Source of the DNA: CAYQUC01 sp048061315
GTDB taxonomy: Bacteria; Pseudomonadota; Gammaproteobacteria; UBA6429; Thiohalophilaceae
Assembly: GCA_048061315.1 (NCBI GenBank)
Contig: JBGMRJ010000003.1
Location: 1-63,188, forward strand
DNA length: 63,188 nucleotides
Direction of reading: 5' to 3'
A program made the position numbers and the translations under genes. Below, piece after piece: positions 1-8,462 of this stretch (positions within the stretch are counted from its first letter, which is position 1; every line of letters starts with the position of its first letter). The notes below the pieces were generated by a model. The model saw only the letters and a program-made list of their open reading frames with translations, had not been told where the DNA came from and did not search any database.

Positions 1-104
1 ACTGTCCAGGATAGTAGTGAGGTTATCAGCAGGATAAACATCACAAGCTGTACAATAAAACTTGCCTCTACTACCATTTTTAAAATATCAGTATTCGCTT
101 CCAA
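1..104 (-). CDS. tolQ: TolQ, N-terminal fragment (cut by window edge)
   Basis: The first codons of TolQ, the inner-membrane proton-channel subunit of the Tol-Pal envelope system; the rest lies beyond base 1. The reading begins LEANTDILKMVVEASF and runs into a hydrophobic stretch ending SLLSW, which matches the start of the first TolQ membrane helix. I chose the TTG at 104-102 because AGTGAAGG lies 6 bases upstream. An in-frame ATG nine codons later is the alternative start. The position directly after ybgC is the standard tol operon order and supports the call. Only about 34 residues are visible, so the identity rests partly on context. Confidence 0.75.
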   Translation of the reverse strand, partial: MEANTDILKMVVEASFIVQLVMFILLITSLLSWT

Positions 105-139
105 TGGGTACCTTCACTTAAAATTCAGTTCTTGATAAT

Positions 140-562
140 TTACAATTTAATTTTGTTCTTTAATACTGTCGGCAATGCACAGGGTGTAAATTTTGTTGCA
201 TTTAAACTGACTATTTTTATATCCGCTGCACAAATCACGTCTGATTCATTTACTTTCTTAATTATTTGTCTCACTTCGATACTGGCACCGGACACTTTAA
301 TAATTTTTGTTGCGACCAATAACGAATCATTAAACCGGGCAGCAATTCTATAATCAATAGTAACTTTGCGCACAGCAAATATGACATCATTTTCCTGTTT
401 CAGTTCATCTTGTTCTATCGATAAACTACGCAACCATTCTGTGCGAGCGCGCTCCATGAATTTTAAGTAATTTGCATAATAAACAACACCACCGGAATCC
501 GTATCTTCGTAATAAATCCGAATAGGCCACTGAAATTCTGTCACAGCATATTTCCATTTCAT
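140..562 (-). CDS. ybgC: Acyl-CoA thioesterase YbgC, Tol-Pal associated
   Basis: A 140-residue single hot-dog-fold thioesterase of the YbgC/4-hydroxybenzoyl-CoA thioesterase family, which hydrolyses acyl-CoA or acyl-ACP near the inner membrane and is co-inherited with the Tol-Pal system. The family signature YYEDTDSGGVVYYANY is present, and D22 aligns with catalytic Asp18 of E. coli YbgC. ERARTEWLR follows as expected. Length is normal for the family. It lies between ruvB and tolQ, 35 bases before the tolQ start, and is probably the first gene of the tol operon. Confidence 0.93.
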   Translation of the reverse strand: MKWKYAVTEFQWPIRIYYEDTDSGGVVYYANYLKFMERARTEWLRSLSIEQDELKQENDVIFAVRKVTIDYRIAARFNDSLLVATKIIKVSGASIEVRQIIKKVNESDVICAADIKIVSLNATKFTPCALPTVLKNKIKL

Positions 563-618
563 TCATATTGGATATAGTACAAGTATTATGCACATTACGG
601 AAATAAATGCAGGTATTT

Positions 619-1674
619 TTATGATGGGTTTTTAAAAATATCCAGAGTCGCGTTCAAACTGCCGTTTTCTTGTACCGTAGGTGTTAAGCCAAAATGTTCA
701 AATGCATGAACTGTGGCAACCCGCCCTCTCGGAGTGCGCATGATAAAGCCTTGTTGAATCAGATAAGGTTCAATAACATCTTCAATAGTGTTGCGTTGTT
801 CGCCAATCGCCGCCGCAATGCTGTCAAGCCCAACCGGGCCACCACTGAATTTTTCAATAATACACAGAAGTACTTTACGATCCATTACATCAAAGCCGAG
901 ACTATCCACGTTTAGCATCGTTAAGGCTTTTTGGCTTATCTCAGCTGTAATTTGGCCATTATTTTTAACTTCAGCATAATCACGTACCCTTCGTAATAAG
1001 CGGTTGGCAATTCGAGGAGTGCCTCGCGAACGACAGGCTATCTCACTCGCCGCCTCTGAATCCATTTCAAGTTTTAATATTGCTGCTGAGCGCACTACCA
1101 CTTCGGTTAATTCTGCGGTTGAGTAATACTCCAGACGCTGCACAATACCAAAGCGATCGCGAAGGGGGGATGTTAATAATCCGGCTCGAGTCGTTGCCCC
1201 AACTAATGTAAATGGCGGTAAATCAATTTTAATTGAACGTGCTGCTGGCCCCTCACCTATCATTATGTCGAGCTGATAATCTTCTAATGCCGGATATAAT
1301 ATTTCCTCAACAACCGGACTCAAGCGATGAATTTCATCCACGAACAAAACATCATGTTCTTCCAGATTTGTTAATAATGCAGCTAGATCGCCTGCTCGTT
1401 CTAACACCGGACCTGAGGTATGTTTCATATTAACCCCAAGTTCATTTGCGATGATGTGCGATAATGTTGTTTTACCTAATCCGGGAGGGCCAAATACTAA
1501 TACGTGATCCAGCGCTTCTTGCCGACCTTTGGCTGCAGCAATAAATATTTCCATTTGCTCACAGACAACCGACTGACCAATATAATCTTTTAATGATTTA
1601 GGTCTAATTGCACGATCAAGAACTTCTTCTTTGTCGTTTTGTTCTGATGTTACGATACGGTCGTGTTCTATCAT
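619..1674 (-). CDS. ruvB: Holliday junction branch-migration helicase subunit RuvB
   Basis: AAA+ motor of the RuvABC resolvasome; a hexameric ring pumps DNA through the Holliday junction using ATP. Walker A GPPGLGKTT is at residues 62-70, Walker B DEIH at 113-116, sensor GATTR near 159-163 and the arginine-finger region SPLRDRFG at 169-176. The C-terminal winged-helix DNA-binding domain closes with the typical PRGRVAT motif. Its 351 residues compare with 336 in E. coli; the extra length is a short N-terminal extension and tail. It follows ruvA by 64 bases on the same strand and is probably co-transcribed. Confidence 0.98.
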   Translation of the reverse strand: MIEHDRIVTSEQNDKEEVLDRAIRPKSLKDYIGQSVVCEQMEIFIAAAKGRQEALDHVLVFGPPGLGKTTLSHIIANELGVNMKHTSGPVLERAGDLAALLTNLEEHDVLFVDEIHRLSPVVEEILYPALEDYQLDIMIGEGPAARSIKIDLPPFTLVGATTRAGLLTSPLRDRFGIVQRLEYYSTAELTEVVVRSAAILKLEMDSEAASEIACRSRGTPRIANRLLRRVRDYAEVKNNGQITAEISQKALTMLNVDSLGFDVMDRKVLLCIIEKFSGGPVGLDSIAAAIGEQRNTIEDVIEPYLIQQGFIMRTPRGRVATVHAFEHFGLTPTVQENGSLNATLDIFKNPS

Positions 1675-1738
1675 TTTTAATACTTAATTAATATGTACGC
1701 TTTAGATAATCTGATTTCAAAACCTGCATAGCCTGTTA

Positions 1739-2347
1739 TTATTTTATACTGGCTTTCAACGCATTTCTAATAATATCTTCACTATCGCGATCTTTTGTTT
1801 CAATTCGTGAGATCATTCTGGCGGCTTCCTGGGCTTTATAGCCTAATGCGACTAGTGCCGTCTCAGCCTCTCTTTTTGCATCTTTTGGTCTGTCGCTACT
1901 ACCGGCCAAATTACTTAAATTGCTATCACCATCACTCTGATGCCACTCTTTTAATCTATCGCGCATTTCGATAATAAGTCGTTCTGCGGTTTTTTTTCCA
2001 ATTCCGGGTAATTTGGTTAAAGCAACTGCATCTGCTTGTAATACGGTTTCTGCAAATTCATCAGCACTAATTCCGGATAAGATAGTAATCGCTAGTTTTG
2101 CACCAACTCCATTTACTTTTATCAACGTCCGAAAGAATTGCCGTTCCAGATTGGTAAAAAAACCATATAACAGTTGCGCATCTTCTCTAACAACGAGGTG
2201 AGTGAAAATTTGCACCTTTTCACCAATATTTGGTAATTGATAAAAAGTCGACATCGGAGCATCCACTTCATACGCCACGCCATTAATGTCGATTAATAAA
2301 TGCGGAGCCTGTTTTTCCAGTAAAATTCCGTGCAACCGTCCAATCAT
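1739..2347 (-). CDS. ruvA: Holliday junction DNA-binding subunit RuvA
   Basis: RuvA tetramers bind the four-way junction and load RuvB. The protein shows the N-terminal OB-fold start MIGRLHGILLEK, two helix-hairpin-helix motifs (VNGVGAKLA and LPGIGKKTAERL) in the middle domain, an acidic/serine-rich flexible linker around residues 140-160, and a C-terminal domain III that contacts RuvB. Its 202 residues match the family. The start codon overlaps the ruvC stop by 4 bases (ATGA arrangement), so translation of the two is likely coupled. Confidence 0.98.
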   Translation of the reverse strand: MIGRLHGILLEKQAPHLLIDINGVAYEVDAPMSTFYQLPNIGEKVQIFTHLVVREDAQLLYGFFTNLERQFFRTLIKVNGVGAKLAITILSGISADEFAETVLQADAVALTKLPGIGKKTAERLIIEMRDRLKEWHQSDGDSNLSNLAGSSDRPKDAKREAETALVALGYKAQEAARMISRIETKDRDSEDIIRNALKASIK

Positions 2348-2865
2348 GTTATTAACCTGCCGTTACGAACACCTTTGATTTTTCTTGAGCCATTTAATAA
2401 GTTTCGATGATGACTATGACAGATTGCGATTGCTAATGCATCTGCAGCATCTTCTTGCAGGGTTGAGCCAAGATTTAAAATGGATTTTACCATATGCTGA
2501 ATTTGGTCTTTAGACGCATTACCTTTACCAACAACGGATTGTTTGATTTGAGTGGCTGAATATTCTGCAACACTACAATTTTGATTGACGATAGCCGTAA
2601 TTGCAGCACCTCGGGCTTGCCCGAGTTTTAACGCCGAATCAGGATTACGGTGCATAAATACTCTTTCGATTGCAGCCTCATCGGGGGAATATTGTTGCAG
2701 CAATTCAGTGATATTATTAAAAATAACACCCAGTTTATCCGGTATGGTATCACCGGTTACTTTTATATGACCACTCGCTTGAAAAATTGACCGATTACCA
2801 TCGATATCAATAATTCCAAAACCGGTAAATCGCGATCCCGGATCAATTCCCATTATTCGAATCAT
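2344..2865 (-). CDS. ruvC: Holliday junction resolvase RuvC
   Basis: Dimeric RNase H-fold endonuclease that nicks Holliday junctions symmetrically. All four metal-binding acidic residues are in place: D8 (GIDPG), E67 (AIERVF), D139 and D142 (EDAADAL), matching D7, E66, D138 and D141 of E. coli. Length 173 residues is standard. It is the first ruv gene after yebC (52 bases between them), the common gammaproteobacterial order. Confidence 0.98.
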   Translation of the reverse strand: MIRIMGIDPGSRFTGFGIIDIDGNRSIFQASGHIKVTGDTIPDKLGVIFNNITELLQQYSPDEAAIERVFMHRNPDSALKLGQARGAAITAIVNQNCSVAEYSATQIKQSVVGKGNASKDQIQHMVKSILNLGSTLQEDAADALAIAICHSHHRNLLNGSRKIKGVRNGRLIT

Positions 2866-2917
2866 AATTTCACTGTAGTTTGATATTACCCTTATTAACT
2901 AAAAAATCAAAAAATTA

Positions 2918-3661
2918 TTACAGTTGAGCTAAAACCTCATCTGAAAAATCCGCATTAGTATAGACATTTTGAACATCATCAAGATCTTCTAGCATATCAA
3001 CCAAACGCATTACTTTTTGCGCATCTTCTAAATCTAAATCAACAGTTGTTGATGGTCGCATGGTAACTTCGGCGTGCTCGGGCACTAACTCGACTTTTGA
3101 TAATGCTTCTTTGACATTAAGGAAAGTTTCTCCTGATGTTAATACTTCGATACTACCATCATCTAAAGTAACGATATCATCTGCCCCGGCTTCTAATGCA
3201 GCATCCATAATTTTTTCTTCATTACTGTCTTGTGCGTAATTCATAACACCTAATTTTGTAAAAAGATAAGCAACCGAACCGTCTGTACCTAAATTACCGC
3301 CACTCTTGGTAAATGCATGGCGAACATCGGAGACGGTTCTATTTTTATTATCCGTTAAACAATCAACCAATACCGCTACCCCTTTAGGCCCATAACCTTC
3401 ATATCGAAGTTCATCATAATTTCCGCCTTCCTGCTCACCAGCACCCCGTTTAACAGCACGTTCGATGGTATCACGGGTCATATTAGCTGATAGACCGGCA
3501 TCTACGGCTGATCGTAATCGTGGATTAGCATCCGTATCACTACCGCCCATTCTAGCTGCAACGGTAATCTCACGTATTAGCTTGGTGAATAATTTTCCAC
3601 GTTTAGCATCTTGTGCTTTTTTACGGTGTTGGATATTGGCCCATTTACTGTGTCCGGCCAT
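2918..3661 (-). CDS. yebC: YebC/TACO1 family protein
   Basis: A 247-residue YebC family protein. The family is described both as DNA-binding regulators and, more recently, as ribosome-associated factors helping translation of difficult stretches; the sequence does not decide between these. The N-terminus MAGHSKWANIQHRKKAQD, followed by the GKLFTKL stretch, is diagnostic, and the C-terminus ends in the usual LEDLDDVQNVYTNA motif. It lies directly upstream of ruvC as in most gammaproteobacteria. On its other side it has lost the usual neighbour aspS, from which the kinase cassette separates it. Confidence 0.96.
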   Translation of the reverse strand: MAGHSKWANIQHRKKAQDAKRGKLFTKLIREITVAARMGGSDTDANPRLRSAVDAGLSANMTRDTIERAVKRGAGEQEGGNYDELRYEGYGPKGVAVLVDCLTDNKNRTVSDVRHAFTKSGGNLGTDGSVAYLFTKLGVMNYAQDSNEEKIMDAALEAGADDIVTLDDGSIEVLTSGETFLNVKEALSKVELVPEHAEVTMRPSTTVDLDLEDAQKVMRLVDMLEDLDDVQNVYTNADFSDEVLAQL

Positions 3662-3794
3662 ATTTAGGCTCCATAGTATATTGATAAAATTAGGCTGATT
3701 TTACCACTTCACAACGATAAGGAAAATACATTAGTTAAGCTGATATTGGGATTGGGCGGATAATGAAATGTTTAAATAAAATATGAAATTCAGG

Positions 3795-4157
3795 TTAATC
3801 TGAATCGGGTAGGTAAATAGCGGTTCTTTCGAGTTCATCACGGCCCAGCTCAGTATCAAAGGTGAAAATATGCCGTCCTACCTTGATTCGATCGTGATGT
3901 TTTAAATGATGTTTTGTTTTTAATTCTTTTTCGTTAATTTTCGTACCATTAGTGCTACCGAGATCTTCAATGTAAGCATCTTTGTAATCTTCAAGATAAT
4001 CACTTTTTACCATGGTAATTAGAAAATGTTCGCTACTGACGGCATCATCTTCCAATACAATATCACAGGATGCTTTACGACCAATTATCATGACATCAAG
4101 ATCCAGTGAATATGTTTCAAGAACCACACCTTCAACGCTAAGAACTAATTTTGACAT
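3795..4157 (-). CDS. Single-domain FHA phosphopeptide-binding protein
   Basis: A 120-residue soluble forkhead-associated protein. FHA domains bind phosphothreonine peptides, here most likely from the neighbouring kinase. Binding residues are intact: IIGRK at about 25-29, SSEH at about 41-44, and DLGSTNGT near 64-71. The domain is followed by a short tail with ERTAIYLP, a Thr that could be a kinase target (inference). It is the last gene of the kinase / PP2C / FHA / FHA run, 17 bases after the first FHA gene, and is separated from yebC by 133 bases. Confidence 0.9.
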   Translation of the reverse strand: MSKLVLSVEGVVLETYSLDLDVMIIGRKASCDIVLEDDAVSSEHFLITMVKSDYLEDYKDAYIEDLGSTNGTKINEKELKTKHHLKHHDRIKVGRHIFTFDTELGRDELERTAIYLPDSD

Positions 4158-4174
4158 AAATATAATAAAAAATT

Positions 4175-4807
4175 TTATTTATAATTGAATTTTAATTTAC
4201 TACCCGCAACTTCTATCACATCATCAGCTGTTAATGCCTGGCTTTGTGATGTTATCGGAGAATTATTTAGACTCGGTGGTATCTGATTAGCAGCAGTCCC
4301 TCCCATTGGCATAATGTAGTAAGACTGTCCTCGACGTGCGATTACGACAACAGAAACGCCAGGGGAACCTAAAGTAGTATATGCTTTATTTAATTGAATA
4401 ATATCACCACTCTTGGCACCATCAATTACTTCAACAAAAGCATCTCGATGTTTGCCTTTGTTTAAATTAGTATCTTTAGAAATCGCAGATGGGATCACGA
4501 CGGTATTTTCAAAGTCCTGAACAACATTGTCTAAAAATTTGAATTCATGCCGACCAATTTTAATGATATCATTGTGATTCAACATGCGTTTTTTTACACG
4601 CTCACCATTTAATAAAGTACCATTTGTGCTGCCAAGATCTTCTATGTAGATATTTTGTAATGCCAGAAAAGCAGCATGTTCACCGCTTACCGTATTATCA
4701 TCTAGTTGAATATCATTGTGGGGCTTACGACCAATAGTCATCCTCTCTTTCTCAAGGAGATATTCTTTAATTACGGTGCCATCATGAGTTAGTATTATTT
4801 TTGCCAT
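4175..4807 (-). CDS. FHA protein with a second, degenerate FHA-like domain
   Basis: A 210-residue protein with two modules. Residues 1-95 are a canonical FHA domain with TIGRK, SGEH and DLGSTNGT, which should bind phosphothreonine. After a linker containing FENTVVIP, residues from about 108 to 210 look like a second FHA-type beta-sandwich (VEVIDGAKSGDIIQL, TTLGSPGV), but the GR motif has become GS and no SxxH or GSTNGT is visible. It may therefore mediate a different contact. The gene lies between the PP2C gene (129 bases upstream) and the single-domain FHA gene and is probably in the same operon. Confidence 0.88.
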   Translation of the reverse strand: MAKIILTHDGTVIKEYLLEKERMTIGRKPHNDIQLDDNTVSGEHAAFLALQNIYIEDLGSTNGTLLNGERVKKRMLNHNDIIKIGRHEFKFLDNVVQDFENTVVIPSAISKDTNLNKGKHRDAFVEVIDGAKSGDIIQLNKAYTTLGSPGVSVVVIARRGQSYYIMPMGGTAANQIPPSLNNSPITSQSQALTADDVIEVAGSKLKFNYK

Positions 4808-4936
4808 TTAATTACACATTGCCTTCAATTCTTTATATGTTATCGTCACTCTCGCGATTTTCTTTTGGTTCTTAGCAAAATTGTGGTAATTATTATCGAA
4901 TTAATCAAAATAATATCCACTATCACTAAATTGTGA

Positions 4937-5731
4937 TTATTCTGAAGCCACCGTAATCGATACCAGAATAACCGTTATATTGTCAGTACCACCATTGGTA
5001 TTTGCACAACTAATCAATGCTTTAGCGGTAGCAACAAGATCGTCGGGGGATTCCTTAAGAGTGCTCTCTATGAACTCATCTTCAACTAAATCGGATAATC
5101 CATCGGAGCAAAGTAAATAGAGGTCACCATCCTGGATGTCATGTACAAAAACATCAACTTCAACTTCAGCACCAATTCCGAGAGCACGTGTAATCAGATT
5201 TTTACTAACCGATAAACTGGCTTCTTCGGCACTTAAATAACCATTATCGACTAATTCTTGTACCAGAGAGTGATCATTCGTTAATTGTTCTAGCGCTTCA
5301 TCACGTAGCCGATATATTCTAGAGTCACCAACATTAGCGAGGATAATATTATCATCTCGTACTAAGCTAGAAACTAACGTAGTTCCCATACCAGCACACT
5401 CAGGATGCTCAAGTGAATGCTCATGAATTTCGGTATTCGCTAATTCAACCGCATCGCGAACAATATCCTTATATTGAATGTCACTACTTAATTCAAATTC
5501 TGGCCTTAATACCGCCTTTAATGCATTACAGACCTGCTGCACTGCAATCTGACTGGCAACTTCACCTGCATTATGGCCACCCATGCCATCGGCTAAAATC
5601 GCAAGATTCATATCAGATTCGCAAATAAAATCATCTTCATTATGATCTCGAGATAAGCCCACATCACTTTGCCCATGGAGTGTTACCGTAAAGTTTCCCA
5701 TCGGCGTATCTTTAGTATCTTGATCATTCAT
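4937..5731 (-). CDS. PP2C-family Ser/Thr protein phosphatase
   Basis: A 264-residue stand-alone PPM/PP2C phosphatase (Stp1/PrpC type) with no membrane segment, so cytosolic. Metal-binding motifs are intact: SDVGLSRDHNED near the N-terminus, ADGMGG, CSDGLSD and GGTDNITV at the end. It should reverse phosphorylation by the CHASE2 kinase, whose stop codon it overlaps by 8 bases, so the two are probably translated together. The ATG at residue 11 (MGNFTV) is a possible alternative start, because no strong ribosome site precedes either one. Confidence 0.94.
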   Translation of the reverse strand: MNDQDTKDTPMGNFTVTLHGQSDVGLSRDHNEDDFICESDMNLAILADGMGGHNAGEVASQIAVQQVCNALKAVLRPEFELSSDIQYKDIVRDAVELANTEIHEHSLEHPECAGMGTTLVSSLVRDDNIILANVGDSRIYRLRDEALEQLTNDHSLVQELVDNGYLSAEEASLSVSKNLITRALGIGAEVEVDVFVHDIQDGDLYLLCSDGLSDLVEDEFIESTLKESPDDLVATAKALISCANTNGGTDNITVILVSITVASE

Positions 5732-8255
5732 CTAGTTTATCTCTGCATCGTTTAAGCGAATTTACCATTTTAATGCCACTTTGAAATCTTTTTTCAGCAT
5801 CTTTTTGTAATCCCTTATTAATTATCTTACTTATACACTGTGGTAAATCAGGACGAAACATTCGAACATCGGGATGCTTTTCATTTGCAATTTTATACAT
5901 TAAACTGGCGAGTGATTCACCAATAAACGGTAATTCCCCTGCTAACATTTGATAAAATGTCACTGTTAATGAAAATAAATCTGAACGGCCATCGACTTTT
6001 TTACCGGCAAGTTGTTCTGGTGACATATACGATGGACTACCCAAAATAGTTCCGGTTTTCGTTTTGCTGACATCAGTCAAGCAGGCCACACCAAAATCAG
6101 TAACTTTTACGATACTACTGGCATTATCATAAATTATATTTGCTGGTTTAATATCCCTATGAACAACATTTTGACTACTGGCGTATTCTAGTGCTTCTGC
6201 AACCAGAATAATAATGTCGATCACTTCCACCACTGGCAGCAGTGTGTCAGCTTTACAATAAGCTAATAAATTATCACCTTTTAAAAAATCCATGGCGATA
6301 TAAGCTAATTCCTGATCTTCACCAACATCATAGATAGTAACTATATTAGGATGATTTAAACGCCCTGCTGTTTCGGCTTCACGAAAAAATCTATCTTTAA
6401 CATCTTTTAATTGCGCACCTTCAAATTCAGACCCTAATGACATTGTTTTAATTGCTACAGTCCTGCCGATTTTCGGATCACTGCCCAAATAAACCAGACC
6501 CATAGCACCACGCCCAATTTCCTTGTCTATCAGATATCGACCTAACATTGGTTTTTGAATACCTGTGGTATTTAAAACCAGGGTACTATTTCCAATAGCA
6601 GAAGTACCCGGTGTTAAAACTGATGTTGCTGAAGCTTGTTTGTTTCGTTCCAGACGTTCACGGACATCCCGAAATTTTTGGTCGTGTCCCATGATGTATC
6701 GAAAAACGGATTCCGCTTTATTAAATTGCCGCTTACGTTCATAGTCCAAACCCAGATTGTACATTTGATCAAAAAGATCAGTGCTCACCACAACGCATTT
6801 TCGATAACGTTCAAAAGCTTTATCTAAATGGCCTTGAGTTTGAAATGATTGTGCTAACAATTGATTAGCTTCTGATAATTCATCTCTAACATTACCTACC
6901 CGTGATTCCAGTAAATGTTTTACCATCAAAACTAAATGTCCGGTTATCAATGCCATTGACGGTAGCATTAATGGAATCCAGATCGATTTTGAAACCATCA
7001 ATATAAAATGCAGATTAAATAATCCAATTAAAAATAATATGCTGAACGCTAACCCGGTTCCAAGCCTAAAGCGTGGTAATGCCAGCATCAAATACATCGC
7101 CACTAATGCCAGGATAACTAATTGAAACCATGCTCCCCAACCTGGCCGGCTGTATAAATCGCCATTTAAAATACTGGAAACAGTATTTGCAGTTACTAAA
7201 ATGGGGGAAAGATTACCAAGAGGTGTATCCATCGGTACAGCATATTGACTTGCAGTTAACCCAATTAAAACTGTTTTATTACGAAAATCTCTCGATCGGG
7301 TATTGCTATTATAAACATCTTTTATTGGTATCATATTAAAAGCAGGCTTATCACCTCGACTGCTATAAAAATAGGGATAAATTCTAAGTTGAGGATCAGA
7401 AAGCACTGCAGACTTCCCGAGGTAAAGTGAATCACCTAATTCAACATGAATTGAGCTTAATTTCATATGATTTGTTTGTGATGCCAGCATTAGTGAAAAC
7501 GACGGTACATAATAATCATCATACCTTAATACTAGTGGTTGCATTCGAGCATTAATATTATTTGATTGAAATAAATTAATATGCCCGATAGCATTCGACT
7601 GTCGTACAAATCCTGACAATGGTGGATACATAATATCGACTGTCTGAAGGAGATCCGGACGGAACCTATCCATAAATCTTTCTTTTGGATCTAATTGACC
7701 AGTAACATTTTTTAACGTTAACCGTCTGGAATATTTTCCCAGGGTAGCTTGAGTTAAACCTTCATTAGGCTGCTCAACTAAATACGGTATGGCTAACACA
7801 ACTGGTCCGGCTTTTTTTAAACTCTCAATAAATTTTTTATCGGTATCAAGACCCGACTCAGCCTGATCTAAAATTCGTTTAATACTTTTACCGGTACTTC
7901 CCCAATTTTTTCTAAATACGTTTCGAAGCTTTTGAATATATTGTAATCCACGGGTACTTTCACGTGCATCAAGCTGCAACCCAAATCCAATGACATTGGG
8001 TCGTGCTTTTGAAATTCGACGGGTAACTTTAGCCAACATATCGCGAGGCCAGGGCCAACTGCCTAATTCCTGAATTGAGGCATCATCAATCGCCACCACT
8101 ACAACATCCTGATTCGCAGGTCGCGTTGATGAAAAGCGCACACCTAAATCATATGCACCCCATTCGATATTTTTCATTAGCTGAGTGTTTGCAAACAACA
8201 GGAAAAACAGCGAAACAAATAAAGCAATAAACCAATCTTTCTTGAAATATTGCAT
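5724..8255 (-). CDS. CHASE2-domain transmembrane Ser/Thr protein kinase
   Basis: An 843-residue sensor kinase. An N-terminal membrane anchor (about 8-25) precedes an extracytoplasmic CHASE2 sensor (about 30-355, start WGAYDLGVRFS, VVVVAIDDASI). Three further membrane helices (about 370-455) follow, then a cytoplasmic helical linker with TPR-like sequence (about 470-545). A Hanks-type kinase fills 572-835: glycine loop GRGAMG, lysine K603 (VAIK), catalytic D701 (HRDIKPAN), D720 (DFG) and the SPSYMSPEQ activation segment. All residues needed for activity are present. The architecture predicts that an envelope signal controls cytoplasmic phosphorylation, read by the two FHA proteins and reversed by the PP2C next door. 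The ligand is unknown. Confidence 0.95.
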   Translation of the reverse strand: MQYFKKDWFIALFVSLFFLLFANTQLMKNIEWGAYDLGVRFSSTRPANQDVVVVAIDDASIQELGSWPWPRDMLAKVTRRISKARPNVIGFGLQLDARESTRGLQYIQKLRNVFRKNWGSTGKSIKRILDQAESGLDTDKKFIESLKKAGPVVLAIPYLVEQPNEGLTQATLGKYSRRLTLKNVTGQLDPKERFMDRFRPDLLQTVDIMYPPLSGFVRQSNAIGHINLFQSNNINARMQPLVLRYDDYYVPSFSLMLASQTNHMKLSSIHVELGDSLYLGKSAVLSDPQLRIYPYFYSSRGDKPAFNMIPIKDVYNSNTRSRDFRNKTVLIGLTASQYAVPMDTPLGNLSPILVTANTVSSILNGDLYSRPGWGAWFQLVILALVAMYLMLALPRFRLGTGLAFSILFLIGLFNLHFILMVSKSIWIPLMLPSMALITGHLVLMVKHLLESRVGNVRDELSEANQLLAQSFQTQGHLDKAFERYRKCVVVSTDLFDQMYNLGLDYERKRQFNKAESVFRYIMGHDQKFRDVRERLERNKQASATSVLTPGTSAIGNSTLVLNTTGIQKPMLGRYLIDKEIGRGAMGLVYLGSDPKIGRTVAIKTMSLGSEFEGAQLKDVKDRFFREAETAGRLNHPNIVTIYDVGEDQELAYIAMDFLKGDNLLAYCKADTLLPVVEVIDIIILVAEALEYASSQNVVHRDIKPANIIYDNASSIVKVTDFGVACLTDVSKTKTGTILGSPSYMSPEQLAGKKVDGRSDLFSLTVTFYQMLAGELPFIGESLASLMYKIANEKHPDVRMFRPDLPQCISKIINKGLQKDAEKRFQSGIKMVNSLKRCRDKLDE

Positions 8256-8462
8256 TATCGTTATAATCCCTTAACTAAATTCGTAGTTGAAGAAAAGACA
8301 CGTTTATACCGGATTTGAATTGTTATTTTTTCCAAGGGGTTGTATGCTTTTTATACAGTTAAATTATCTTGTTTTACATGGATAATAGCGGCATTTTTAC
8401 TATATATGTTAACAATCCCATAATATATTTATGGCATCAAACCCAACATTACGATGTTTTGG

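Noticed and set aside
3795..8255. Type VI secretion regulation cassette
   Set aside because: Kinase, PP2C and FHA genes are typical there, but no secretion structural gene lies nearby and the CHASE2 sensor is not the usual kinase form.
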